A DNA stretch of 64,000 nucleotides. It comes from an uncultured Bacteroidota bacterium (GTDB lineage Bacteria; Bacteroidota; Bacteroidia; Flavobacteriales; Flavobacteriaceae). The notes under the pieces were generated by a model, which did not search any database, had not been told where the DNA came from, and worked only from the letters and a program-made list of their open reading frames with translations. The stretch covers positions 1-64,000 of the forward strand of contig CACORF010000002.1 in NCBI GenBank assembly GCA_902629505.1. Reading direction: 5' to 3'. The translations under genes and the position numbers were made by a program. Positions 38,920 through 47,912 of this stretch are shown here, piece after piece; position 1 is the stretch's first letter; each line of letters starts with the position of its first letter.

Positions 38920-41900
38920 ATGAAAAGACTATTATTATTAATGTTTGTTTTCTTTTTGCTTCTGCCAATTGATGCAAACTCACAACGAAAAAGAAATCAA
39001 AAACAAAATATTAATACAGAAAAGGTATCTCTTAATGCTTTTAAATTTAGGAATATTGGACCTGCATTTTTATCAGGAAGGATTTCTGACATTGCAATTC
39101 ATCCAGAAAATGAGAATACATGGTTTATAACTGCTGGTTCAGGTGGTGTTTGGATGACAGATAACGCTGGTACAACCTGGAATCCAATATTTGATAATGA
39201 AACCTCTTATTCTGTTGGTGCTATTGCTATTGATAGTTCAAATACTAATATAATTTGGGTTGGAACAGGAGAAAATGTAGGTGGGAGACATGTTGCCTAC
39301 GGAGATGGTATTTACAGAAGTTCTGATGGTGGTAAATCATGGACAAATATGGGATTAAAAAAATCTGAACATATTTCCAAAATCATTGTTCATCCTAGCA
39401 ATTCTGAAATTGTATGGGTGGCTGTTCAAGGACCACTATGGAGTAGTGGAGGAGAAAGAGGTTTATATAAAACAGTTGATGGTGGTAAGAATTGGCGAAA
39501 AACTCTTGGAAATTCTGAATGGACTGGAGTAACTGACATTATGATCGATCCAAGAAACCCAGACCTAATTTATGCTGCAACCTGGGACAGACACAGAACA
39601 GTAGCTGCATACATGGGAGGTGGACCAGGATCTGGAATTCATAAGTCGGAAGATGGGGGAGAGACATGGAGAGAACTAACTAATGGAATACCAAAATCTA
39701 ATCTTGGTAAAATAGGTATCGCTATATCATATCAAAAACCAGATGTAATTTATGCTGCAATTGAAGAGGACAGAACTAAAGGTGGTGTGTATAGATCTTC
39801 AGATCAAGGAGAATCGTGGACAAAGATGTCAAACACTGTTTCTGGAGGTACAGGCCCTCACTACTATCAAGAATTATATACAAGTCCACATGAGTTTGAT
39901 AGGTTATACCTTATGAATGTTCATATATTAACTTCTAAGGATGGAGGTAAAAACTTTGAGCAACTAACAAATGAGAGAAATTTCTACTATTACTTTGACA
40001 AAAAGCATAGTGATCATCATGCCATGGCATTTAAAAATAGTGATCCTGATTATCTAATGGTAGGAACAGATGCTGGTATTTACGAAAGTTTTGATGGAGC
40101 AAAAAATTGGCATTACTTTTTAAATCTACCTTTAACTCAATTTTATAAAGTAGCCGTTAATAACAAGGAACCATTTTATCACATTTTTGGAGGGACACAA
40201 GATAATGGATCTGCAGGTGGTCCTTCAGCTACAGATGAAGAATATGGAATAACCAATAGGGTATGGTATAAAACTTTGATGGCTGATGGACATCAGTCAG
40301 CAACTGATCCAGTTTATAACGATATAATGTATGCAACAACCCAAGAAGGTGGTTTTCATAGAGTTGATCTAACAACTGGAGAACAAGTCTACATTAAACC
40401 TCAACCTGAAGAAGGGGATCCTCATGAGAGATTTAATTGGGATACACCAATTTTGGTAAGCCCGCACAATCCTGCAAAAATTTACATTGGATCATATAGA
40501 GTTTGGGAATCTGATAGTAGAGGTGATAGTTGGAGAGCAATTTCAGGTGACCAAACAAGAAATGAAAATAGAATAGAATTACCAATACTTGGGAGACAGC
40601 AAAGTTGGGATAATTCATGGGATGTAAAAGCTATGTCTCAATATAATACAATCACATCATTATCTGAATCTCCAATTAAGGAAGGATTAATTTGGTCTGG
40701 AACAGATGATGGATTTATCCATGTAACAACTAATGGAGGTGAAACATGGAAAGAGATACCTGTTACTGAGTTAGGACTTCCTGAAAGAACTTTTGTAAAT
40801 GATATAAAGGCTGATCTTTTTGACGAAAACACAGTCTATGTTTCATTGGATAATCATAAAGAGGGTGATCTAAATCCTTACCTTTTTAAAAGTACAGATT
40901 TGGGTGAGACTTGGGAATCAATTTCCAACAATATCCCTTCTAGGACATTGATATGGAGATTAGTTCAAGATCATGTAGAAAAAGATTTATTGTTTCTTGC
41001 TACTGAGTTTGGGGTATACACTTCTTTAAATGGAGGTAAATATTGGCAAAAACTACCCGGTACACCCACAATATCTTTCAGGGATCTTGTAATTCAGCAA
41101 AGAGAAGGTGACCTAGTTGCTGCTTCTTTTGGAAGAGGATTTTTTGTGCTTGATGATTACTCTGCTTTAAGAGGTATGATTAATAAAGACAACTTATCAA
41201 GCAAGGGTAAATTATTTAAGCCTAGAGATGCAAAGCTATTCAAGCCTAGGAATGCTCTTGGAAACACTGGTGGTCAATATTATGTTGCTGAAAATCCTAC
41301 TTTCGGTGCTGTATTCACATATCACTTAAAAGATGTGCCTGAGACAATGAAATCCAAAAGAAAAAAAGCAGAGGCATCTTTAAATAAAGGGAACAAAGAT
41401 ATTCCTTTCCCTGGTTATGAATCCTTAACTCAGGAAATGAGAGAAAAACCTGCAACCTTACTTCTATCAATTAATGACTCAGATGGTAATCTAATTAGAA
41501 ATGTAAATCAACGAGCTTCAAAAGGAACTGGTAAAATTGTATGGGATCTTAAGCATAAAAGTTACTATACTATTACAGCAGGATCTGGTTGGAGAGAATC
41601 AACTGGCCCATTTGTTACACCAGGAAAATATTCTGCAACCTTGTATCTGAAAAAAGATGGAGAGCTTGAAAAACTTGATGGTCCGATTGAATTTGGTGTA
41701 AAACTCCTAAGAGAGGGAGTTCTTAAAGGGGCATCTTTTGAAGAATATAATTCTCATGCTTCTGATCTAGCAACCATTTATAAAGAATATTCTGTTTATT
41801 CAGATACTTTTTCTAGGTTACAGTCAAAATTTAACTTACTTGAAAAGGCATTAATGTTGACTGAGTCACTAAATGAAAACATGTTTTCTGAACTTGAAAA

Positions 41901-42192
41901 AGTTAAAAATGAATATTTAACGATAAGAGATAAATATGGAACAAATCCTGCTAAAAATGAAATAGGAGAGTGGGATAAACCAACAATAGGATCTAGATTA
42001 TCTATCGCTTCTCAAGGTTTAGAAACTTTTTATGGTCCAACTGAAATGAATAAGTATAATCTTGAACTTTCGAAAAAGTTAGTTAGTGATTATAAAAAGG
42101 ATGTGGAGTTAATTAATTCAAAAGTAGAAGATCTAAAGAAGAAAATTAAAGAATTAAATCATCCTCATATATCTGGTTCAGGAATTAATTAG
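38920..42192 (+). CDS. large secreted BNR/sortilin-like repeat protein
   Basis: 1090 aa. A signal peptide (MKRLLLLMFVFFLLLPIDANS) precedes a beta-propeller array of Asp-box/BNR repeats: SSDGGKSWTN, TVDGGKNWRK, SEDGGETWREL, SSDQGESWTK, TTNGGETWKE and STDLGETWES, spread over residues 50-700. The last part (about 800-1090) holds a beta domain and a helical tail. Such proteins are usually annotated as glycosyl hydrolase or VPS10-domain protein, but catalytic residues are not defined here; it may act in surface binding or substrate processing. Convergent 8-bp overlap with mscS. Confidence 0.85.
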   Translation: MKRLLLLMFVFFLLLPIDANSQRKRNQKQNINTEKVSLNAFKFRNIGPAFLSGRISDIAIHPENENTWFITAGSGGVWMTDNAGTTWNPIFDNETSYSVGAIAIDSSNTNIIWVGTGENVGGRHVAYGDGIYRSSDGGKSWTNMGLKKSEHISKIIVHPSNSEIVWVAVQGPLWSSGGERGLYKTVDGGKNWRKTLGNSEWTGVTDIMIDPRNPDLIYAATWDRHRTVAAYMGGGPGSGIHKSEDGGETWRELTNGIPKSNLGKIGIAISYQKPDVIYAAIEEDRTKGGVYRSSDQGESWTKMSNTVSGGTGPHYYQELYTSPHEFDRLYLMNVHILTSKDGGKNFEQLTNERNFYYYFDKKHSDHHAMAFKNSDPDYLMVGTDAGIYESFDGAKNWHYFLNLPLTQFYKVAVNNKEPFYHIFGGTQDNGSAGGPSATDEEYGITNRVWYKTLMADGHQSATDPVYNDIMYATTQEGGFHRVDLTTGEQVYIKPQPEEGDPHERFNWDTPILVSPHNPAKIYIGSYRVWESDSRGDSWRAISGDQTRNENRIELPILGRQQSWDNSWDVKAMSQYNTITSLSESPIKEGLIWSGTDDGFIHVTTNGGETWKEIPVTELGLPERTFVNDIKADLFDENTVYVSLDNHKEGDLNPYLFKSTDLGETWESISNNIPSRTLIWRLVQDHVEKDLLFLATEFGVYTSLNGGKYWQKLPGTPTISFRDLVIQQREGDLVAASFGRGFFVLDDYSALRGMINKDNLSSKGKLFKPRDAKLFKPRNALGNTGGQYYVAENPTFGAVFTYHLKDVPETMKSKRKKAEASLNKGNKDIPFPGYESLTQEMREKPATLLLSINDSDGNLIRNVNQRASKGTGKIVWDLKHKSYYTITAGSGWRESTGPFVTPGKYSATLYLKKDGELEKLDGPIEFGVKLLREGVLKGASFEEYNSHASDLATIYKEYSVYSDTFSRLQSKFNLLEKALMLTESLNENMFSELEKVKNEYLTIRDKYGTNPAKNEIGEWDKPTIGSRLSIASQGLETFYGPTEMNKYNLELSKKLVSDYKKDVELINSKVEDLKKKIKELNHPHISGSGIN

Positions 42193-43396
42193 AAATATAT
42201 TGGTTAAGTTCAAAACATTCTAATTTAAAGTATTTAACAGAAGATAAAAGGTGGTCAAAAATATCAGAGGTTAGAGCCTCATATTTTGTCCACTCTTTGT
42301 CTTTTGAAAAAGTATAGATCTGAATTGGAATTCCTTGTGAAGTAGGTTCGAGCTGTCTACACATCATTGTGAGGTCATCATTAGTCATTGGATGAGATTT
42401 CAGGTATTCTTCGATGTATGTTCTAAATACTCCTAAATTTGTCAGGTTCCTCCCATTTAAAAGCATAGTTTTATCAGCATTTTCTTTCTTATTATGAAGT
42501 TCAATCTCAGAGCTTTTCTTGGTCAGATAATCCTTAATTAGTTTTACTTTTTTGAGTTCAGCTATTTCTTCATTTTCTAAAAATCGAACAGAACTTGGTT
42601 TGATTAAAAGTGATCTTTTTATTCTTCTCCCTTTTGATTCTTCCATCCCTCTCCAATTTATAAATGAATCTGAAACAAGCTTATAAGTTGGAATTGTTGT
42701 AATTGTGTTGTCAAAGTTTTGAACTTTAACAGTGGAAAGATTAACTTCTATAACAGTTCCGTCAGCATCAGAACCTTTCATAGTAATCCAATCACCTATC
42801 CTTACAGTATCATTTACTGTAATTTGAATGCTTGATACAAATCCGAGAATAGTATCTCTGAAAACTAATATAATGATAGCTGAAAGAGCACCAAGCGATG
42901 CAAGAAATGTTCCGATTTCTCTTCCAGTAAGTACAGACAGAATTAAAATGATACCAATAAACCAAATAAATATCATTATTACCTGAATGTAGCTATCTAT
43001 TGGTATATGTTTTAAAGAGGTGCTTTGTTTAAAATAATCTTTTACTGTTCCAAGAATAGACTTAACAGTTACTATGAATAATACAATAGTTAATGCCTCA
43101 ATGATAATTACAAGATTGTCGGTATATGTTGGGACAATTAGATAAAGAAAAAATAATGATGGTATAAATGATAAAAGTCTTGGAACCCTATTTTTTATTA
43201 ATAGATCATCAAATGTTGATGATGTTGATTTAGCTATCCTTTTAAAAAAAGACAGTATTATTCTTCTGGTTACATAATTTATAATAACAACAATAATTGA
43301 TATTGATAATATTATAACACCAGATGATATAAGGTTTGATAAGTATGAACTTAAACCATAATTAGACAAAAATTCAATTATTTCTTCTCTATACAT
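42185..43396 (-). CDS. mechanosensitive ion channel, MscS family
   Basis: 403 aa, releasing solutes during osmotic downshock. Several N-terminal helices precede the pore helix TFLASLGALSAIIILVFRDT, followed by the beta domain NDTVRIGDWITMKGSDADGT and VQNFDNTITTIPTYKL. The start at 43396 (MYREEII) avoids a longer frame that would run through the upstream gene's terminator. The C-terminal region is longer than E. coli MscS. Confidence 0.9.
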   Translation of the reverse strand: MYREEIIEFLSNYGLSSYLSNLISSGVIILSISIIVVIINYVTRRIILSFFKRIAKSTSSTFDDLLIKNRVPRLLSFIPSLFFLYLIVPTYTDNLVIIIEALTIVLFIVTVKSILGTVKDYFKQSTSLKHIPIDSYIQVIMIFIWFIGIILILSVLTGREIGTFLASLGALSAIIILVFRDTILGFVSSIQITVNDTVRIGDWITMKGSDADGTVIEVNLSTVKVQNFDNTITTIPTYKLVSDSFINWRGMEESKGRRIKRSLLIKPSSVRFLENEEIAELKKVKLIKDYLTKKSSEIELHNKKENADKTMLLNGRNLTNLGVFRTYIEEYLKSHPMTNDDLTMMCRQLEPTSQGIPIQIYTFSKDKEWTKYEALTSDIFDHLLSSVKYFKLECFELNQYISN

Positions 43397-43401
43397 GCTA
43401 C

Positions 43402-43431
43402 AAAAATAAAAAACCCACCAATAAGGTGGGT
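43402..43431 (-). terminator. intrinsic terminator after the three-paralogue operon
   Basis: ACCCACC (43413-43419) pairs with GGTGGGT (43425-43431) around a 5-nt loop. On the minus strand it is followed by a T-rich tract (43402-43412). It separates the 43457-45800 genes from mscS. Confidence 0.88.
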
Positions 43432-43456
43432 CTTTTAATGATAAAAATTTAGACAA

Positions 43457-44227
43457 TTAGTTGTGAATGGAAACTAATTCAAGTGTAACAAAGTTTTGAT
43501 GATCACTTGCCGATTGAACACCTTCTCTTAGCTTTGTGCCTGTAAAAGTGTCACCCATAGATTGCCATCCTGTTCTAGAAACACCGGGAACTTCAACATT
43601 AAAAAACATATGAGTAGCATTTTTGTAAGCATTATCTGTTCTTTCATAAATTTTAGCAAGACCCCAATATCTGTGTTGTCCCATTAAAATTTCTTTTTCA
43701 ACCATTGGCTTGATAATTTCAGTTTCCCAGCTTTCAAAATCATCAGATTTTGCTATTGTAGATGTGATACTCATTATATCTCCTGGTTCTAGATCACCAC
43801 CTGCAAGTATTGTCCATGATATACCTTCAACATGGTAGTTCCTTCTTTCATTGCTTGTATTAGGAGAAGCTTCAAACATTCTTGTAATAGCTCTTCTAGA
43901 CATCTTGCCCTTATACACTTCTTGTGCATAAGCTCCATAGTCAGCAGAGCTGTAATTTGCTAATTGTTCTTTACTAGCAAAACTTGTTATTATGAAGTAA
44001 TCAGCAGGGTTATCTCTATCATCATTTGTTTGAATAACTTTCCAAACAGCTTGTTGAGTTTGAACCCCATCTTCAATTGCCTTTTTATGAAGTGGTCCCC
44101 AAAATTTTTCAGTTTTGAGATAATCATTTTCAGCACCTTCATTTAGGTCGACTGCGCTTACTATAGCGTATTGCGCTGATGTAGTTATGGTAAATATTAA
44201 TGTTAATAATAATAATATATTTTTCAT
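43457..44227 (-). CDS. secreted two-repeat protein, paralogue 3
   Basis: 256 aa with a signal peptide ending TSAQ. Two related segments of about 110 residues follow: AVDLNEGAENDYLKTEKFWG in the first half and SDDFESWETEIIKPMVEKEI in the second. Both run acidic-helix, then Trp/Tyr strand (QAVWKVIQ; RYWGLAKIYER). This resembles two dimeric alpha-beta-barrel (ABM-like) modules, but the match is only by pattern. Between them lies the conserved YKGKMSRRAITRMF. It is the last of three tandem paralogues and ends in the terminator above. Function unknown. Confidence 0.7.
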   Translation of the reverse strand: MKNILLLLTLIFTITTSAQYAIVSAVDLNEGAENDYLKTEKFWGPLHKKAIEDGVQTQQAVWKVIQTNDDRDNPADYFIITSFASKEQLANYSSADYGAYAQEVYKGKMSRRAITRMFEASPNTSNERRNYHVEGISWTILAGGDLEPGDIMSITSTIAKSDDFESWETEIIKPMVEKEILMGQHRYWGLAKIYERTDNAYKNATHMFFNVEVPGVSRTGWQSMGDTFTGTKLREGVQSASDHQNFVTLELVSIHN

Positions 44228-44238
44228 TTTAAAAAATT

Positions 44239-45012
44239 TTAGTTTTGTGACGATACTAATTCAAGAGTTATTTGATCAGCATGATGACTTGCTGCTGATA
44301 GACCTTCTTGAAGTTTCTGAAATTTAAAACTATCAGTTGGAAGTCCATCAACTAATGAGCCACCTTCAACAGGTCTATTAAAAAAGAAGTGAGTCATACC
44401 TTTATAAGCATTCTCAGTTCTTTCATAAACTCTAGCTAAACGCCAGTATCTATGTTTACCGTTTAATATTGCTTTTTCAACATAGGGTTTAAAAAATAAA
44501 GATTCATAATTTTCAAAATCTTCATTTTGAGCTTGAGTTGGTGTTATTACAAAAGTGTCACCTGGTTCTAAGCCTCCACCTGTCCATATAGTTCTATCGA
44601 CGGTTTCTAAATGATAGTTCCTTCTTTCTTTACTTTCAGTCCCAATATTACTCATAATTCTCTCAATTCTCCTCTCAGAAATTTTTCCTTTATGAGCCTC
44701 CTTTGCCAATGCAACCCAATCGCCAGTTGTCCAGCTGTTGTTGTATGCATCAAGTTGTTCTTTTGAACTAAATCCAGTATTGATAATATAGTGTGGTCCA
44801 TTTTCACCAATTTCAGATGTAACTTTCCACACAGATTGCCATTCTTGAATCCCTCTTTCGATTGCAAGTTTGTGTATAGGTCCAAAGAAAGCTTCAAGTG
44901 CTAAATATTGATCTTCTTGACCATCGTTTAATTGTACAGCACTTAATATATTGTACTGAGCAGATAAGCTAAAAGTAAATACAAGTGCTAATGTTAAAAA
45001 TATTTTTTTCAT
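44239..45012 (-). CDS. secreted two-repeat protein, paralogue 2
   Basis: 257 aa. The start at 45012 (MKKIFLTLAL) gives a signal peptide ending LSAQ; the longer frame has a non-signal N-terminus. The layout matches its neighbours: SAVQLNDGQEDQYLALEAFF, YIINTGFSSKEQLDAY, AHKGKISERRIERIM, then the second half NEDFENYESLFFKPYVEKAI and HRYWRLARVYERTENAYKGM. It lies 11 bp upstream of paralogue 3 and 26 bp downstream of paralogue 1. No catalytic motif is recognised. Confidence 0.7.
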   Translation of the reverse strand: MKKIFLTLALVFTFSLSAQYNILSAVQLNDGQEDQYLALEAFFGPIHKLAIERGIQEWQSVWKVTSEIGENGPHYIINTGFSSKEQLDAYNNSWTTGDWVALAKEAHKGKISERRIERIMSNIGTESKERRNYHLETVDRTIWTGGGLEPGDTFVITPTQAQNEDFENYESLFFKPYVEKAILNGKHRYWRLARVYERTENAYKGMTHFFFNRPVEGGSLVDGLPTDSFKFQKLQEGLSAASHHADQITLELVSSQN

Positions 45013-45038
45013 TGTTAATCTATTTTTTTGATTTATTA

Positions 45039-45800
45039 TTAATCTTCTGTTGAATAAACACAAGTTAGTTCAGTAGAATCAGCCATATCTCTTGAGGACT
45101 CTATGCCTTCCCATAATTTATCCCATTTAAATCCACTAGGAACATCCCATCCACCTTGATTTTTAACTCCTAGGTTCCAAACCATATGAGTCCATCCATC
45201 ATATGCATTTTCTGATCTGTCAATTGCTTCAACTAAAACCCAATGTCTTAAATTACCTAGTAAAATATTTTTTTCAGCTACAGGCTTCCAAACTTCTGAT
45301 TCATATTTTTCAAAGTCATCAGACTTTTTGTTCATTAGATTTATAGTCCCTTTATCACCAACTTTAACTGCTCCTCCAGCTCTAATCGTGGCATCTACAA
45401 CTTTGAAAACATATGATCTTCTTTCCTTCTCAGCATTGTATCTAGAATTATCTAACATTCTTGTAATTGCTCGTTTAGACATTTTGCCTTTATATACTTT
45501 CAATGCCAATTCTTGCCAATTAATTCCTTGTTGCATTTGTTCCATTGAAGAGTATGTATTAAATATAAAATATTCAGGAGCATTAGCTTCATCTCCTTCT
45601 TTAGGAGTTCTTTTGTAAACGTACTGGCCAGTTTGTAAACCTTGTTTTACTGCTTCTTTATTTATAGCAGAAAAAAATTCTTCAAGGGCCAGATACTCTT
45701 GTTCACCACCTTCATTTAGGTCAACTGCAGACATAACTGCATACTGAGCACTTAAAGAAAAACTAAATAAAAGTGAAAGTGTTAAAATTAAATTTTTCAT
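45039..45800 (-). CDS. secreted two-repeat protein, paralogue 1 (operon head)
   Basis: 253 aa. Signal peptide MKNLILTLSLLFSFSLSAQ, then the first module (SAVDLNEGGEQEYLALEEFF, GLQTGQYVYKRTP), the central YKGKMSKRAITRML, and the second module (SDDFEKYESEVWKPVAEKNI, RHWVLVEAIDRSENAYDGWT). It leads three tandem paralogues on the same strand, with the tmRNA gene upstream. The family is unknown to me; the internal duplication suggests an ABM-like fold in the periplasm or outside the cell. Confidence 0.72.
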   Translation of the reverse strand: MKNLILTLSLLFSFSLSAQYAVMSAVDLNEGGEQEYLALEEFFSAINKEAVKQGLQTGQYVYKRTPKEGDEANAPEYFIFNTYSSMEQMQQGINWQELALKVYKGKMSKRAITRMLDNSRYNAEKERRSYVFKVVDATIRAGGAVKVGDKGTINLMNKKSDDFEKYESEVWKPVAEKNILLGNLRHWVLVEAIDRSENAYDGWTHMVWNLGVKNQGGWDVPSGFKWDKLWEGIESSRDMADSTELTCVYSTED

Positions 45801-45804
45801 AATT

Positions 45805-45831
45805 ATAAATTAGTTTGATTAATGATATCAA
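45805..45831 (-). promoter_or_regulatory. promoter of the three-paralogue operon
   Basis: Minus strand TTG (45829-45831), 16-nt spacer, TAATTTAT (45805-45812), close to the Bacteroidota TTG...TAnnTTTG. It lies 5 nt from the ATG at 45800, so again an almost leaderless message. Confidence 0.4.
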
Positions 45832-45885
45832 TTTAATAAACAATTTGATTGATTAAAAATAAAATAAGAAATAAAATAGAATTTG

Positions 45886-46281
45886 TGGAGTCGGCGGGAT
45901 TCGAACCCGCGTCCATACAAGTAATTAAGTTACCTTCTACAAGCTTATTTATCTTTAAATTTTCGAGATAATACTTGGTAGATAACAACCAAAATATTAT
46001 CCTTATCACTTTAATTTAAAATTTTATTCAGTGACAATAAAACTCTAGATTAACTTAATGGTATCTCATATATAAAAACTGTTAATCAAAGTCTTCATGA
46101 GATATCTAGCTTCTCAACCTAGTTGAGATTCGCAAAGACTTACTATAATTCAGTCAATTATGCAGCTAGAGCGTAGTTATTTTCGCCATTTAAAAGTTGA
46201 AAATTAATTTAACGAGTTTATTTTTCAAACCTCGACCTGCTAATAAAAAAATTAGTCTTGCTGTCAAAACCTGTCGACCCC
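45886..46281 (-). ncRNA. ssrA: tmRNA
   Basis: About 396 nt, rescuing stalled ribosomes. The tRNA-like ends pair as GGGGTCG (5') with CGACTCC (3'); the 5' part begins GGGGTCGACAGGTTTTGAC and the 3' T-arm reads CGGGTTCGAATCCCG. The tag frame lies at 46158-46187 on the minus strand (resume codon GGC) and encodes GENNYALAA followed by TAA. A pseudoknot-rich region follows. A -7 element is 26 nt upstream. Confidence 0.97.
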
Positions 46282-46306
46282 AAAATTTCAAAGTACAATA
46301 GATTTG

Positions 46307-46314
46307 CAAAGATA
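46307..46314 (-). promoter_or_regulatory. -7 element TATCTTTG for tmRNA
   Basis: Exact TAnnTTTG on the minus strand in the 45-bp gap between kdsA and ssrA. Confidence 0.6.
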
Positions 46315-46326
46315 TAATAATTAAGA

Positions 46327-47127
46327 TTAAAGTTTAGATGATGCTTCTCTCAATTTGAGAAGATTGGATAACAAACTTTCAAGTTTTTTAATATCTAACA
46401 TATTAGATCCATCACTTTTTGCTTCAGATGGGTTAGTATGTGTCTCAAGAAAAATTCCATCTATATCATTTACTATTCCAGCTCTTGCTAATGACTCAAT
46501 GTGTTCTGGACTTCCACCTGTAATTCCTGAAATTTGATTTGGTTTTTGAACAGAGTGAGTCACATCTAGAATAGTTGGGGCAAGTTTTTTTAGCTCTGAG
46601 ATTCCTCTAAAATCGACAATAAGGTCATTGTACCCAAATTGAGTCCCTCTCTCTGTTATAATTACATTTTTATTTCTTGATTGTTTAACCTTTTCAACAG
46701 CATGTTTCATACTTTCAGCACTCATAAATTGCCCCTTTTTTATATTAATTGTTTTTCCAGTTTCAGCTGCACTTACGAGTATGTCAGTCTGTCTAGCTAA
46801 AAAAGCTGGAATTTGAATTATATCGACATACTCTGCAGCTAATTTAGCTTCATCTTTACTGTGAATGTCTGTAATTACTGGAATATTAAACTTTGTATTA
46901 ATTTCTTTTAATATTTTCAATGCTTTTAGATCTCCAATGCCAGTAAAACTATCAAGCCTAGTTCTATTTGCCTTTCTGTAACTTCCCTTAAATACAAGGG
47001 GTATAGATAATTTTGAAGTTATAGATGTAAGTTTCTCTGCTATACCAAAAGCAACCTCATCTCCTTCAATTGCACACGGTCCAGCGATTAATAGAAATTT
47101 ATCTTTAGATATTTTATCTGTAATCAT
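46327..47127 (-). CDS. kdsA: 3-deoxy-8-phosphooctulonate synthase
   Basis: 266 aa KDO 8-phosphate synthase joining PEP and arabinose 5-phosphate for lipid A-core. Motifs: FLLIAGPCAIEGD, FKGSYRKANRTRLDSFTGIG, ITDIHSKDEA, DIIQIPAFLARQTDIL, TERGTQFGYNDLIVDFR, and THSVQKPNQISGITGG. Full length with all recognised motifs. It is 2 bp downstream of the ftsE-like gene and ends before the tmRNA promoter. KdsC is at 33.8 kb. Confidence 0.96.
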   Translation of the reverse strand: MITDKISKDKFLLIAGPCAIEGDEVAFGIAEKLTSITSKLSIPLVFKGSYRKANRTRLDSFTGIGDLKALKILKEINTKFNIPVITDIHSKDEAKLAAEYVDIIQIPAFLARQTDILVSAAETGKTINIKKGQFMSAESMKHAVEKVKQSRNKNVIITERGTQFGYNDLIVDFRGISELKKLAPTILDVTHSVQKPNQISGITGGSPEHIESLARAGIVNDIDGIFLETHTNPSEAKSDGSNMLDIKKLESLLSNLLKLREASSKL

Positions 47128-47129
47128 AT

Positions 47130-47801
47130 TTATTTTCTTTTAACTTCAAATATACTTCCATCTTCACATTTATAGACTTCACCTTCTAATTTAAGAATTA
47201 GATTATAATCATGTGTTGCAATAATCATTGATGTGCCCATAGAATTTAATTTTTTAAATAAAGAAATTATCTCTAGACTAGTTTCTGGATCAAGATTTCC
47301 TGTAGGTTCATCGGCAATAATTAATTTAGGATCATTTAGCATTGACCTAGCTATTGCAACCCTTTGCTGTTCTCCTCCTGATAATTCATTTGGAAATTTA
47401 CTAATTGGTGAATTAAACCCAACTAAATCTAGCACTTTAGTAATCTGATTATTAATCTTATCATTTTCTTTCCATCCAGTTGCTTCAAGTACAAATCTAA
47501 GATTATCCCTTATACTTCTGTCATATAATAATTTAAAATCTTGAAAAACAAACCCAATCTTTCTTCTTAAATATGGAATTTTATTCTCACTTAGATTATT
47601 AATATCATAATCTATAACCTTAAATAATTTAGATTTTGAAGGTTTTAAATTTCCAAAAATTGAGTTTATGAAAGTTGTTTTTCCACTTCCTGTTTTTCCA
47701 ATTAAAAATTTCATTTCACCTTTTGATAAGCTAAAATTTATATTTCTTAGTATGCTTTCATTACCTATGCTGAGGTCAGTATTTTCTATTTCTACCAACA
47801 T
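47130..47801 (-). CDS. ftsE: cell-division ABC transporter ATPase FtsE-like
   Basis: 223 aa ATPase; with FtsX it would control peptidoglycan hydrolases at the septum. Walker A FLIGKTGSGKTTFINSIFG, Q-loop VFQDFKLLYDRS, signature LSGGEQQRVAIARSM, Walker B LIIADEPTGNLDPET, H-loop IIATHDYN. DFKLLYDRS is characteristic of FtsE. The start at 47801 (MLVEIENTD) is preferred over an ATG six codons upstream. No ftsX is in the window, so the assignment rests on sequence. Confidence 0.85.
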   Translation of the reverse strand: MLVEIENTDLSIGNESILRNINFSLSKGEMKFLIGKTGSGKTTFINSIFGNLKPSKSKLFKVIDYDINNLSENKIPYLRRKIGFVFQDFKLLYDRSIRDNLRFVLEATGWKENDKINNQITKVLDLVGFNSPISKFPNELSGGEQQRVAIARSMLNDPKLIIADEPTGNLDPETSLEIISLFKKLNSMGTSMIIATHDYNLILKLEGEVYKCEDGSIFEVKRK

Positions 47802-47912
47802 ATTAAATATATATGCCAAATTAACAAATTATTGTCACACGAAATTGTTAATTATTATTAAGTTTTTTTTGTTAGATATCTTTCATTTACCTTTATTTGT
47901 ATTTTATTTTTT

